64,000 nt of DNA from Arthrobacter sp. zg-Y1171 (GCF_025244845.1 NZ_CP104264.1:3100001-3164000); one strand, 5' to 3'. Shown: positions 34,846-43,851, numbered from the stretch's first letter. The notes: generated by a model from the letters alone, not told the origin. A program made the numbers and translations.

Positions 34846-35973
34846 ATGGCAGCTGTGAACAGGGTAGGCATTGTCGGGTCGGGCGCAGCCGGGTTAACGG
34901 CGGCGATTCTGCTGGCCGACGCGGGGGTGGACGTGGAAGTCCTGGAGAAAGAAGCGGCCCCGTCCCCGCTCGGCTCCGGCATCACCCTGCAGGGCAACGC
35001 CCTGCGGATCTTCCGGCAGCTCGGCATCTGGGACGAAATTGCCGCCAAGGGCTTCGCCTTCAGCGAGCTCGGCTTCCGCGCACCGGATCCGGCGGGAACA
35101 GTGCTGTCCGTGGTTGACGACGTCCGGACCGGCGGGCCGGATCTGCCCGCCACCCTGGGCATGTACCGGCCGGACCTTACCGACGCGCTCCGGCGCCGCG
35201 CCGCGGATGCCGGAGTACGGATCAGCTACGGCAGGCGGCTCAAGGGGGTGGAACAGGACACGGGTTCAGTCACCGTCATTACCGACGACGGCGACCGCCT
35301 CACCTATGACCTGCTGATCGGCGCCGACGGACTGCACTCGGCGGTGCGGACCGCGATCGGGATCACCACCGAGCCGGAGCCCACCGGAATGGGAATCTGG
35401 CGGGCGTTCGTGGACCGGCCGGCCGATGTGGTCCGCACCGATCTGACCTACGGCGGGCCCTGCTACATTGCCGGGTACTGCCCCACCGGCCAGGACAGCA
35501 TGTATGCCTATCTGGTCGAGGACGCCCAGGAGCGCAGGGTGGAGGACGGACCGGAGATCATGGCCGGACTCGCGGCAGCCTACGGCGGGCCGTGGACGGA
35601 GATCCGGGCCAGCCTGGACCACAGTGCGCGGATCAACTACACCCGGTTCACTGCGCACTTGGTGGACGGACCCTGGAACCGCGGCAGGGCCGTGATTATC
35701 GGCGATGCCGCCCACAGCTGCCCGCCCACCATCGCCCAGGGTGCGGCCATGGCCGTGGAAGACGGGGCGGTCCTGGCGGATCTGCTGACCAGCCGGGAAA
35801 CGCTGGATGACTCGCTCTGGACGGCCTTCACGCAGCGACGGCTGGAACGGGCCCGCACCGTCATCCGCGGATCGGTGCAGCTGGGACAGTGGATGCTCGA
35901 AGGACGGATGCGGGACGCCGACGTCCCGGGCGTGATCGCTACCGTAGCGGCAACCGTGAGCCAGCCCGCATGA
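34846..35973 (+). CDS. FAD-dependent aromatic monooxygenase (PHBH/salicylate hydroxylase type)
   Basis: 375 residues of class A flavin monooxygenase: the dinucleotide fold GIVGSGAAGLTAAILLADAG (about 6-25), LEKEAAP, the DG motif YDLLIGADGLHSAVR, and the GD motif AVIIGDAAHSCPPTIAQGAAMAVED. These enzymes hydroxylate aromatic rings with NAD(P)H, often making the catechol used by an extradiol dioxygenase. The ATG follows AAAGGAG. Its stop overlaps the start of the amidohydrolase gene by 4 bases. It is the probable ring-activating step of the cluster. Confidence 0.87.
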   Translation: MAAVNRVGIVGSGAAGLTAAILLADAGVDVEVLEKEAAPSPLGSGITLQGNALRIFRQLGIWDEIAAKGFAFSELGFRAPDPAGTVLSVVDDVRTGGPDLPATLGMYRPDLTDALRRRAADAGVRISYGRRLKGVEQDTGSVTVITDDGDRLTYDLLIGADGLHSAVRTAIGITTEPEPTGMGIWRAFVDRPADVVRTDLTYGGPCYIAGYCPTGQDSMYAYLVEDAQERRVEDGPEIMAGLAAAYGGPWTEIRASLDHSARINYTRFTAHLVDGPWNRGRAVIIGDAAHSCPPTIAQGAAMAVEDGAVLADLLTSRETLDDSLWTAFTQRRLERARTVIRGSVQLGQWMLEGRMRDADVPGVIATVAATVSQPA

Positions 35974-37088
35974 CCGGAAAAGAGTCCCTGCCCGCGGTGG
36001 TGGATGTCCATGCCCACGTGGTCCTTCCGGCGCTGCAGGAGTATGTGGCGGCCTGCGCTCCGGCGGAGTTTGCTGCTGCACAGGAGCTCGATGCCCGCCG
36101 GCAGGGACCCGAATCGGTGAAAATCTCCGGCGCCATGATCCGGGAACGCTGGCCGCGGCTGGTGGACCTGTCCCGGCGGCTCGCGGACATGGATGCCGCG
36201 GGAGTCGACGTGCAGCTGGTCTCGCCCTCGCCGTCGCACTATTACTATTTCGCCGGCCTGGAGCTCGGCGGGGAAATCGCCCGCCGTGCCAACACCGCGG
36301 TCATGGAGCTGGTGGCGTCCGCCCCAGGCCGGCTTGCGGGGCTGGGACTGGTTCCGTTGCAGCATCCGGAGGCCATGGTCGCGGCCCTGGAGCATGCGGT
36401 GCTGGACTGCGGCCTGCTGGGGGTGGAAATCGGGTCCTACGCCCCCGGATTCGACCGTCTCCCCGGGCAGGAACCGAACGCCGGGACCGTGGAACTGTCC
36501 GACGCCCGCCTGGAGCCTTTCTGGGCCCGGGCCGAAGAACTCGGAGCGCTCGTTTTCCTGCACCCTTTCGGCTGCTCGCTGGATGAGCGGCTGGACCGGT
36601 TCTACCTGGCGAATACCGTCTCGCAGCCGGCGGAGAACGCCGTTGCCCTCTCCCACCTGATCTTCGCCGGGGTGCTGGACCGCTACCCGGAGCTGCGGAT
36701 CATCGCGGCGCACGGCGGCGGCTACCTGCCCACCACGCTCGGCCGGTCCGACCATGCCTGGCGGGTCAGGCCGGACGCACGCGTGTGCGCTGCCCCGCCG
36801 TCGTCGTACATCAGCCGCCTGTGGTTCGACTCGCTCACCCACAGTCCTGCTGAACTGCGCGCACTGGCCGGGGCCGCCGGGGCGGACCGGATCCTGCTGG
36901 GCTCCGACTATCCGTTCGACATGGGCTCAGAGGACCCGATAGGGGACGTCCGGGCCGCCGGTCTGTCCGTGGGGGAGGAACAGGCACTCCTCGCCGGCAA
37001 TGCCGCAGCGCTCGGGATCCGGGCCGGCCGTGCCGAGGCCGGCGCCAGTGGTGCCGCACCCAGGGAAGGAATTGAAATCGATGGTTAA
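35970..37088 (+). CDS. Amidohydrolase family protein (ACMSD-like decarboxylase)
   Basis: A 372-residue TIM-barrel metalloprotein. VDVHAHVVLP holds the HxH metal pair, LHPFG and IIAAHGGGYLPTTLGRSDH add two His ligands, and LLGSDYPFDMGSEDP carries the catalytic Asp and the GSDYPF mark of the ACMSD group. That group decarboxylates aminocarboxymuconate semialdehyde or aromatic acids without oxygen. In this cluster it probably removes CO2 from an aromatic acid or cleavage product. The start ATG overlaps the monooxygenase stop, and its last 8 bases overlap the next gene. Confidence 0.83.
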   Translation: MTGKESLPAVVDVHAHVVLPALQEYVAACAPAEFAAAQELDARRQGPESVKISGAMIRERWPRLVDLSRRLADMDAAGVDVQLVSPSPSHYYYFAGLELGGEIARRANTAVMELVASAPGRLAGLGLVPLQHPEAMVAALEHAVLDCGLLGVEIGSYAPGFDRLPGQEPNAGTVELSDARLEPFWARAEELGALVFLHPFGCSLDERLDRFYLANTVSQPAENAVALSHLIFAGVLDRYPELRIIAAHGGGYLPTTLGRSDHAWRVRPDARVCAAPPSSYISRLWFDSLTHSPAELRALAGAAGADRILLGSDYPFDMGSEDPIGDVRAAGLSVGEEQALLAGNAAALGIRAGRAEAGASGAAPREGIEIDG

Positions 37089-38088
37089 GCTCGCACGCTG
37101 GAACGACGGCGGTGAGGTCCGCTCCGGCTTCATCCATGAGGACCGGGCCTACGGGCTTCCCGGAGGACAGACTGCCAACGACCTGCTCGGGGCCGGGTTG
37201 GACGAGACCCTGGCAACCGCGGAACGGGTCATCGGAGCCGCCTCGTCCGCGCCGCTGTCCGCCGTGGTGCTGCTGGCTCCGCTGGTGCCGGCCACCCTGC
37301 GCGATTTCGTTGCTTTCGAGGAACACGTGGAGGGGATGCGGATCAGCATCGACGGCGCGCCGCCCGGCGTTATGGAGGAGTGGTACCAGGCCCCCACGTT
37401 CTACTTCAGCAATCCGCACACCATCCGGGCCACGGGTGACGAGATTCCCATCCCGGCCGGCTGCAGCCAACTGGATTTCGAGACGGAGGTCGCCGCCGTC
37501 ATCGGGCGGGTTCCCGGCAGCAGCGGCAGCAACCTCAGCGCAGCGCAGGCGCAGCAGCACATCTTCGGTTACACAGTCTTTAACGACTGGTCCGCCCGGG
37601 ACCTGCAGCGCCGGGAGATGAAGGTCAGCCTGGGTCCGTGCAAGGGAAAGGACTTCGCCGGCACCCTGGGTCCGTGGATTGTCACTGCCGACGAATTCGC
37701 CCACCGGCACGACTCCGACGGGTTCCTGGCCCTGCAGATGAGCGTGGTCGTTAACGGGTCTCGGGTCGGAGAGGATCTGCTGTCCAATATGGGCTGGCCG
37801 TTTGCCGAGCTGGTGGCCTACGCGTCGCAGGATTCCCGGGTGCTTCCGGGCGACGTGCTGGGGTCCGGCACCTGCGGCAGCGGCTGTCTTGCCGAACTGT
37901 GGGGACGTCTCGGTGATCAGGCTCCGCCTCCCCTGCAGACGGGGGACAGCGTCAGTATGACGGTGGAGGGCATCGGCACCATCACGAACACCGTGGGACC
38001 CCGTCGTGAAGCATCCACCCTGGTGCGTGCCCGGCCCCGGCAGCGCCTGCCGCGCAGTTACGACGGCGCCGCGGCGGCGCGGGGCTGA
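37081..38088 (+). CDS. Fumarylacetoacetate hydrolase family protein (second)
   Basis: 335 residues with the bacterial FAH-like layout: LRDFVAFEEHVEGM near residue 79, LDFETEVAAVIGR with two metal-binding Glu, GYTVFNDWSARDLQRREM, GPCKGKDFAGTLGPWIVTADE and GSGTCGSGCLAELWG. These match fumarylacetoacetase/acylpyruvate-hydrolase relatives that split 2,4-diketo acids. The start ATG at 37081 overlaps the upstream stop by 8 bases. Its last codons lie in the first copy of a perfect 29-bp tandem repeat that continues past the stop. Confidence 0.83.
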   Translation: MVKLARWNDGGEVRSGFIHEDRAYGLPGGQTANDLLGAGLDETLATAERVIGAASSAPLSAVVLLAPLVPATLRDFVAFEEHVEGMRISIDGAPPGVMEEWYQAPTFYFSNPHTIRATGDEIPIPAGCSQLDFETEVAAVIGRVPGSSGSNLSAAQAQQHIFGYTVFNDWSARDLQRREMKVSLGPCKGKDFAGTLGPWIVTADEFAHRHDSDGFLALQMSVVVNGSRVGEDLLSNMGWPFAELVAYASQDSRVLPGDVLGSGTCGSGCLAELWGRLGDQAPPPLQTGDSVSMTVEGIGTITNTVGPRREASTLVRARPRQRLPRSYDGAAAARG

Positions 38089-38126
38089 ACGTCAGGGCCG
38101 CGGCGGCGCGGGGCTGAACGTCAGGG
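38069..38126. repeat. Perfect 29-bp tandem duplication at convergent gene ends
   Basis: The 29-base unit at 38069-38097 is repeated exactly at 38098-38126. It includes the end and stop of the second FAH gene in copy 1 and the stop of the LysR gene in copy 2. It looks like a recent replication-slippage duplication. Confidence 0.8.
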
Positions 38127-39077
38127 CTGCGGTGGCCCGCTGACCTCCGCCAGGCGGGTCACGACGGTGCTCTCCGGGTGCCGCTGGGCGCAGGCGCGCT
38201 GGACCACGGAACGGAGCCACAGGCTCGCCGGGTCTTCGGCCCGGCTGGGGTGCCAGAACATGGCCTCCACCAGCACGGGTTCCGTTTCCGCGGGAAATTC
38301 GATGATCGAAATCCCTGCTCCCCGCTGCGATTTGAGGGCGAGCATTTTCGGAACCACCGCCACCAGGTCCGTCCCTTCGACGAGCAGCGGGAGGGCAAGC
38401 AACCCGGATACCTGCGCGGCGACCCGGCGTTGAATTCCCAGGGTTTCCCAGAAGAGGTCCGCAGGGGTTTTGATCGAGGCGCCGAAGTTGCCCACCGCGT
38501 GCGGAAGCCGGCCCAGGTCCTCCGCACGGAGGGGGTCCGCCTGCAGGATGGGGTTCCCGGAATCGACCACCGCCACAAAGCTGTCCCGGAAGACCGCCTT
38601 TTTCTCCCCGGGCAGGGAGTACCCGGTGGGTCCGACCATCAGGTCGCAGCGGGTGAAATCGGCCTGATGCAGGGGCATCGCATCTCCCGAGACAACGTTG
38701 ACGCTGACACCGGGTGCCTCGACCTGCAGGATGCCGCGCAGCGGTTCCAGGATCACCGTTGCTGCGTAGTCCGATGCTGCGATGGTGAACTCGCGGTCGC
38801 TGGTGAAGGGATCGAACCTGCTCCGGATGCCGGTGACCCGGTCCAGGCCCTGCAGCGCTTCGTCCACCAGCGGGACCAGATCCTGCGCCAGCGGGGTCAG
38901 CTCGAAGTGCCTGCCGGAACGGACGAGCAGCTCGTCGTCGAAATAGCGGCGCAGCCGGGAAAGGGCGGCACTTGTAGCCGGTTGACTCAGCTGCAGGTGT
39001 TCCGCCGTCCTCGAGACGTTGCGCAGCCGGAGCAGGGCCTGAAGCGTCGGTAGGAGGTTCAGATCGATGGACTTCAT
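38121..39077 (-). CDS. LysR family transcriptional regulator
   Basis: 318 residues. The N-terminal helix-turn-helix reads SIDLNLLPTLQALLRLRNVSRTAEHLQLSQPATSAALSRLRRYFDDELLVRSGR, followed by the LysR substrate domain. The ATG at 39077 gives the family's usual MKSIDLNLL start; the frame is open further upstream. The NodD/PcpR-like N-terminus is common in regulators of aromatic catabolism. It lies between the ring-cleavage cluster (convergent) and the ABC importer (same strand, 70 bases upstream), so it may control either; the inducer is unknown. Confidence 0.85.
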   Translation of the reverse strand: MKSIDLNLLPTLQALLRLRNVSRTAEHLQLSQPATSAALSRLRRYFDDELLVRSGRHFELTPLAQDLVPLVDEALQGLDRVTGIRSRFDPFTSDREFTIAASDYAATVILEPLRGILQVEAPGVSVNVVSGDAMPLHQADFTRCDLMVGPTGYSLPGEKKAVFRDSFVAVVDSGNPILQADPLRAEDLGRLPHAVGNFGASIKTPADLFWETLGIQRRVAAQVSGLLALPLLVEGTDLVAVVPKMLALKSQRGAGISIIEFPAETEPVLVEAMFWHPSRAEDPASLWLRSVVQRACAQRHPESTVVTRLAEVSGPPQP

Positions 39078-39147
39078 GCGGGACAGCATAGGCGAGCGGC
39101 TACTTGGCTCGTCTTCTTCCCATCGGGGCGGTTGAGCTGTCCTTCCA

Positions 39148-40218
39148 CTACGTCCCTTGGCCCGAACGGCGCCGGCCGAGATAACTGGACAGCCCGACGG
39201 CGACAAGAAGCGCCATGCCGTTAAAGACCTGGTCCACCCAGTTGGCAGCGCCGCTCAGTGTCAGGCCGCTGACGCTGACCGCCACGAACAGCACTCCGAA
39301 CACGGTTCCAACCACGTTGAAGCGGCCCGGCAGTATGGCGGTTGCTCCCAGGAAGACAGCTGCCAGGGCAGGGAAAAGGAGGTAGGTTCCGTTGTCCGCA
39401 TTGGCCCCGCCCGTTCGTGCCGCAAGGATGACTCCTGCCAGCCCTGCCAGAGTGCCGGAGAGGCAAAAGGCGGTCTGGGTGTACCGGCGCAGCGGCAGGC
39501 CCACCAGGACGGCGGCCCGGTTGTTGGACCCAATGGCGTAGAGGGCGCGGCCGAAGGGAGTATGTGTCAGGAGATACCAGGCCAGGAAAGCGAGCACTGC
39601 CACCACGAACACCACCCGCGGCAGGCCCAGCCAGCTGCTGCTGCCGAACGTCGTGAACGCCGGATCCACGCCGATGATGGCCAGCCCGCCGGTGTACCAC
39701 TGGATGAGTCCGCCCAGGAGTGTGGCCATGCCAAGGGTGGAGACGAAGGCGTTCATCCCAAAGCGTGCAACGAGGAGCCCGTTTACCGCGCCCACTACCG
39801 CAGCTACTGCCACTCCGAGTAGGCAGGACAGCCACAGCGGCAGCGAAAAATGCGCCATGGAGGCCGCCGTGACTACGCTGCTCAGGACCGCGATGCCGCC
39901 AACCGAGAAATCAAAGTGTCCTGCGACAAGGGGAAATATCAGGGCGAGGGCGACGAGGGTAACGACGGACTGGTTGGCCAGCACCACGGAGACGTTGGCT
40001 CCGCTGAGAAAGATGGAGGAACTGGCCGGGAAAACGCCGAAGAAGGCGATGATCAGGACCAGCAGCAGCGGCAGGGCGAAACGTTCCAGGTGCGCGCCCA
40101 GAAGCCGGCTTCCCTCCCTGCGTTGTGGCCGGGCCCGGGAGCTTTCCGCCCCGGCCTGGCCGGAGACTTTGGCCTTCCGGGTCTCGAGGGATCCCGCCGG
40201 TGCGTGGCTGCTGTCCAT
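39148..40218 (-). CDS. ABC transporter permease, ribose/simple-sugar type (RbsC-like)
   Basis: 356 residues with about 8-10 hydrophobic helices and the BPD_transp_2 pattern: AVVGAVNGLLVARFGMNAFVSTLGMATLLGG and GRALYAIGSNNRAAVLVGLP (the EAA-like coupling loop), ending with GTVFGVLFVAVSVSGLTL. The first 40 residues are a basic, Pro/Ala-rich cytoplasmic tail. It forms the membrane channel with the upstream ATPase, whose stop overlaps its ATG (TAATG). Substrate unknown; such systems import pentoses, nucleosides, autoinducers and sometimes aromatics. Confidence 0.87.
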   Translation of the reverse strand: MDSSHAPAGSLETRKAKVSGQAGAESSRARPQRREGSRLLGAHLERFALPLLLVLIIAFFGVFPASSSIFLSGANVSVVLANQSVVTLVALALIFPLVAGHFDFSVGGIAVLSSVVTAASMAHFSLPLWLSCLLGVAVAAVVGAVNGLLVARFGMNAFVSTLGMATLLGGLIQWYTGGLAIIGVDPAFTTFGSSSWLGLPRVVFVVAVLAFLAWYLLTHTPFGRALYAIGSNNRAAVLVGLPLRRYTQTAFCLSGTLAGLAGVILAARTGGANADNGTYLLFPALAAVFLGATAILPGRFNVVGTVFGVLFVAVSVSGLTLSGAANWVDQVFNGMALLVAVGLSSYLGRRRSGQGT

Positions 40219-41873
40219 TAGTCTTCTGATCCTTCTTGAGGGGCACGGACGGGGTGATTTGCGGCCATCACGGCAGCGGCAAGCGTGCTGCGTCCGGTGT
40301 CCGCGGGGTCAAGATCGGCGACGATACGGCCTTCCACCAGGACCAGGATCCGGTCGCACAGCTCGGCGAGTTCGTCGAGGTCGCTGGAGGCCACCAGCAC
40401 TCCGCACCCCTGTGCCGCGATGTCCCGCAGCGACCGGTAGATATCCCGACGGGAGGTCACATCGACTCCCTGCGTTGGTTCGTCGAGCAGGAGGAGCCGG
40501 GGTTTTCGCCGCAACCAGCGTGCCAGGATCACCTTCTGCTGGTTGCCGCCGGAGAGCCTGCTGATCGGGATCTCTATTCCGTCAGCGCGAACCGAATGGT
40601 CGGCCAGCAGCCGGTGGGTCTCATCGCGTTCCATCCGCAGGTTCATCACGAGCCTGCGCCAGTAGCGCCCGATGACGGTGGCGGAGGCGTTTTCCCGTAC
40701 TCCGAGGTCCAGGAAGGCCGCGTCCCGGTGGCGGTTTTCCGGTACGAAGACGACGCCGGAACGGACTGCGTCCGCGGGAGAGGACGGTTCATGGGGTGCA
40801 CCGGCCAGGCTCATGCTTCCGCCGGTCAGGGAGGTGTCTCCGAAAATCGCGCGCAGGACGGTGGAGCGGCCTGACCCGGCCAGTCCGGCCAGGCCCACGA
40901 TTTCACCGGATGCCACCGAGAGGTTTACGTCTGTCAGCGGGTAGCGGGAAAGGTCCCTGCCTTCAAAGAGGGGGCTCTGCGCGCCGGTGCCCGGGGCCGG
41001 TGGCGCCGGAGTTCGAAGCACCGCGTCATTGCCGGCGGCGCTGGCCGGTCCAGCGGGTCCGGCGCCCGACATCATGTCCACGATGGCAGCGATGGACGTA
41101 TCGGCCACGGGTCCGCCGCCGGCAACGATGCCGTCGCGGAGCACTGTTACGTGGTCTGCAACTTCCTCAATTTCACGGAAACGGTGCGTCACCAGCACGA
41201 TTGTCTGCCCGTGGTTGGCCCGGGAGCGCAGTGCCGCCATCAGTTCCCTGGACTCGTCCTCAGCGAGAGACGCCGTCGGCTCGTCCAGCAGCAGCGTGTA
41301 TTCGCTGTCCTGCTGGTCGGCGAGGGCTCGGGCCACGGCCACCATGGTTTTTTGGCTGGGCCGCAGCGAACCCAATCTGTCGGTTGCCCGGGCCGCTATG
41401 GCGTAGTGCGCCAGCAACCCGTCCACCCGGTTCTGCAATTCGCGCCAACGGATTCCGTGCAGCGGATTGGTGGGGAAACCCGCGTCCAGCGCGAAATTCT
41501 CCGCCACGCTCAGGGAGTCGAACAGGCCAAGATCCTGATGAACAAATCTCAGTCCGGCGGCACGGGCGCGGCGCGGGGTCACCTGCCTGGCCGGAAGGTT
41601 TTCTCCGTGGATGCTGATCGTGCCTGCATCGGCCTGGTAGACGCCGGCGAGGCACTTGATCAGTGTCGATTTGCCCGACCCGTTGCCCCCGAGCAGCGCA
41701 TGGATGGTTCCGCCGTTGACCGTCAGGTCCACACCCGAGAGCGCTTTGGCGCCGGCGAATGACTTCACCAGCCCGTGTGCGGCCAAGGCAACGGTCCCTG
41801 CTTGGTCATCCGCACGTTCCGTGCCCGCGGCTGCCGCGGGCACGGAACGGCGGTTTTCGTTATGAGCAGCCAC
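40218..41873 (-). CDS. ABC transporter ATP-binding protein, two domains (RbsA-like)
   Basis: 551 residues with two ABC cassettes. Domain 1 has Walker A GGNGSGKST, Q-loop VHQDLGLF, LRPSQKTMVAVARAL in place of the signature and Walker B LLLDEPTASL. Domain 2 has the degenerate Walker A GLAGSGRST, LSGGNQQKVILARWL and LLLDEPTQGVD. This split of duties is normal for sugar-type ATPases. I prefer the GTG at 41873, which overlaps the upstream stop as TAGTG; a TTG at 41885 is possible. Codons 9-20 lie in a very strong hairpin. It energises the permease downstream. Confidence 0.87.
   Translation of the reverse strand: MAAHNENRRSVPAAAAGTERADDQAGTVALAAHGLVKSFAGAKALSGVDLTVNGGTIHALLGGNGSGKSTLIKCLAGVYQADAGTISIHGENLPARQVTPRRARAAGLRFVHQDLGLFDSLSVAENFALDAGFPTNPLHGIRWRELQNRVDGLLAHYAIAARATDRLGSLRPSQKTMVAVARALADQQDSEYTLLLDEPTASLAEDESRELMAALRSRANHGQTIVLVTHRFREIEEVADHVTVLRDGIVAGGGPVADTSIAAIVDMMSGAGPAGPASAAGNDAVLRTPAPPAPGTGAQSPLFEGRDLSRYPLTDVNLSVASGEIVGLAGLAGSGRSTVLRAIFGDTSLTGGSMSLAGAPHEPSSPADAVRSGVVFVPENRHRDAAFLDLGVRENASATVIGRYWRRLVMNLRMERDETHRLLADHSVRADGIEIPISRLSGGNQQKVILARWLRRKPRLLLLDEPTQGVDVTSRRDIYRSLRDIAAQGCGVLVASSDLDELAELCDRILVLVEGRIVADLDPADTGRSTLAAAVMAANHPVRAPQEGSED
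41815..41849 (-). other. 16-bp perfect hairpin inside the start of the ATPase gene
   Basis: CGTTCCGTGCCCGCGG and its exact complement, separated by three bases, lie 24-58 bases after the substrate-binding protein stop, within the ATPase frame (residues about 9-20). No T-run follows. Its place between a usually abundant binding protein and the low-abundance ATPase suggests a role in mRNA stability or partial attenuation. Confidence 0.6.
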
Positions 41874-43045
41874 TACTTGCCCCAAGCCTCCAGATAGGCC
41901 TGCTTGAAATCGATTTCCGGGTTGTACGTGAAGGAGGTGCCGTCGGCGGGCATATTGGTTTCCGCGTCCACCACCTGGAGCCCGACGCCGGAGGCGGCAA
42001 TCTCCTGATCAGCCAGCAGTCTCAGAGCGGTGTCCACACCGGACCAGCCGTCCCACTCCAGGCTGAAGGTAACTGATGCATCCTGTCCTTCGCCTGCCGC
42101 AATCAGGTCCAGGTTGCTGCGTTGGCCGAAGGTGCCGATGACGGCCAGCTTGTCAGAACGCTGGGAAGACACAATGGCCTGCGAGAGACCTGCCAGGAAC
42201 CAGCCGTCCAGCGGAACGGAGACGGCGTTGGCGTCCGGCGCCTGGAGCAGGGCGGTGGAGAGCTTCTGCGCCATGGTGCCGGTCGCTGCGTCCTGGTTGC
42301 TCAGCTGCAGTGTTCCCACGACTTCGCAGGTGTCACAGTCCGCAAGTTCGGCGTTCAGGCCGTCGCTGATCCAGGGCCCGAACCTGGCGTCGGCGAACGT
42401 CACTTCCAGCAGCTTCAGATCGCCGTCGGTCTGGCCGATCAGCCAGTCTGCCTGCAGTTGGCCGACCATGTTCCACCACTGCTCGTTGTCCAGTCCGTCC
42501 AGCTTCTGGGTTATGCCGGAGTACAGCGGCTCACCGCCGTCGATGTCACAGTCGTTTGCACCGACCCCGACCGTAGTGATTCCTGCCGCGCGGGCTTCCT
42601 CGAGGGGGCCCTGGAAACTGGAGCAGTCCTGGCCCATCACAAGGATGACGTCCGCGTTGGCACCCACACCCTGACGGATGCAGCTGGCCCAGCCGTTGGG
42701 ATTGAGTTGGCCGTCACAGATGTTGCTTTGCCAGCCGATGGCTTCCGCTGCATCCGCTGCTGCCTGGGCAGGTGTCGAGCAGGTCACCTGTGACTGCCCG
42801 CAGGAGACAATCCAGGCCGTGAGGCCTTCAGGGACTGGAACCGATTCGGTGGGCGGGGTGCCAACCGTACCTTCATAAGCGGCGGCCAAAGCGTCGGTGT
42901 TCCCGGAGGTGGCTGCCGAAGCGGATTGTGTGTCAGCGGGTTCATTCTCTGCAGTTGCCGTACTGCAGGATGCCAGAGCGAGGCTGGCAATCAGCAAGGC
43001 GCTGAGTGCGCCCGGGACCTTCATTCTCGGCTTCGTGCTTCTCAT
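41873..43045 (-). CDS. Periplasmic-type sugar-binding lipoprotein (ABC substrate-binding protein)
   Basis: 390 residues with a signal helix ALSALLIASLALASCS ending in a lipobox Cys (about 28), so it is anchored outside the membrane. The mature part matches the type 1 periplasmic-binding fold used by ribose-type importers: WIVSCGQSQVTCSTPAQAAADAAEAIGW, ADVILVMGQDCSSFQG, GITTVGVGANDCD. The Cys-rich pattern and low similarity to known RbsB types leave the ligand open. The ATG at 43045 follows GGAGAC. It is the first gene of the importer operon; an inverted repeat lies 20-50 bases upstream. Confidence 0.83.
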   Translation of the reverse strand: MRSTKPRMKVPGALSALLIASLALASCSTATAENEPADTQSASAATSGNTDALAAAYEGTVGTPPTESVPVPEGLTAWIVSCGQSQVTCSTPAQAAADAAEAIGWQSNICDGQLNPNGWASCIRQGVGANADVILVMGQDCSSFQGPLEEARAAGITTVGVGANDCDIDGGEPLYSGITQKLDGLDNEQWWNMVGQLQADWLIGQTDGDLKLLEVTFADARFGPWISDGLNAELADCDTCEVVGTLQLSNQDAATGTMAQKLSTALLQAPDANAVSVPLDGWFLAGLSQAIVSSQRSDKLAVIGTFGQRSNLDLIAAGEGQDASVTFSLEWDGWSGVDTALRLLADQEIAASGVGLQVVDAETNMPADGTSFTYNPEIDFKQAYLEAWGK

Positions 43046-43067
43046 CGGGTCTCCATTGACAGTCAAA

Positions 43068-43096
43068 GTTGAACGTGACGTACATCACGTTGCAAC
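43068..43096. promoter_or_regulatory. Inverted repeat upstream of ABC importer operon
   Basis: GTTGAACGTGA and TCACGTTGCAAC face each other over 6 bases; the inner AACGTGA/TCACGTT arms are perfect. It lies 23 bases before the binding-protein start. Position and symmetry fit a LacI- or LysR-type operator. The remaining 197 bases to the GNAT gene hold no gene. Confidence 0.55.
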
Positions 43097-43293
43097 CACT
43101 GTGAAGGAGCCGGACTATGTGAGGAAGAGACTAATTGGGATACCTCGTATTTGCGAAACGGATAACCACGTGTGCGGGCCCCACAAAAGAACACCTGGGC
43201 CGGCTGTTAACCAGAAACTCTGCGGGTATCCAGAAACGCTGCGGGAATGGAAACCAGGAACCGAGGCAGGACCGGCCGCAGTCTTCCCAACCG

Positions 43294-43851
43294 CTAGGAC
43301 GGGTCTCCGCCGGAGATCCCAGGCCAGCCCAGGGCCAGGTACATCTCCGGCACCCCGGCATACTCCCGGTCCAACCCGGGAAAGTGCCCCAGTCCGGCGG
43401 CGAGGGCGGTTCGCTGGGAGCCGGTGTTCGTCGTCGTCGTGCGGGCCAGGATCGGCAGCTCCGGCATCAGCTTCCGGCCGAGGCGCACCCCTTCAACCGC
43501 TCCCTCTTTCGCGTAGCCCCTGCCCCAGACCGCCGGGTCGTAGCGGTAGTACAGATTCAGGATGGTCCGGCTGTCCACCACGGCGCGCTGCAGTCCGGTG
43601 AAACCGACGACGGTCTCCGGCGCCTCGTGTTCGGCCACCGCCCAGTAGCCGAAGCCCTCCCGGTCCCAGTGGTCCAGGAAATCCTGCAGGCTCCTTGTCA
43701 CGGATTCCACGGTGGGGGTATGCGGATTGTGCCGGTTGGTCCGGGGGTCCGTGTGGATCCGGACGGCGGCATCGTAGTCCGCCCGTTCAAGCCTGCGCAG
43801 CAGCAGTCGCTCGGTGCTCAGGGGAGTCCAGTCGCTCGGGTCTTGGCGCAT
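43294..43851 (-). CDS. GNAT family N-acetyltransferase (RimJ/RimL type)
   Basis: 185 residues. The RimJ-like start LSTERLLLRRLERADYDAAVRIHTDPRTN is followed by VVGFTGLQRAVVDSRTILNLYYRYDPAVWGRGYAKEGAVEGVRLG, with the acetyl-CoA loop GRGYAKEG. An RTTTTNTGSQRTALAAGLGH segment near the end is typical for this group (asparagine/serine before the C-terminal motif). It probably acetylates a protein N-terminus or small amine; substrate unknown. It is a lone gene. Confidence 0.85.
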   Translation of the reverse strand: MRQDPSDWTPLSTERLLLRRLERADYDAAVRIHTDPRTNRHNPHTPTVESVTRSLQDFLDHWDREGFGYWAVAEHEAPETVVGFTGLQRAVVDSRTILNLYYRYDPAVWGRGYAKEGAVEGVRLGRKLMPELPILARTTTTNTGSQRTALAAGLGHFPGLDREYAGVPEMYLALGWPGISGGDPS

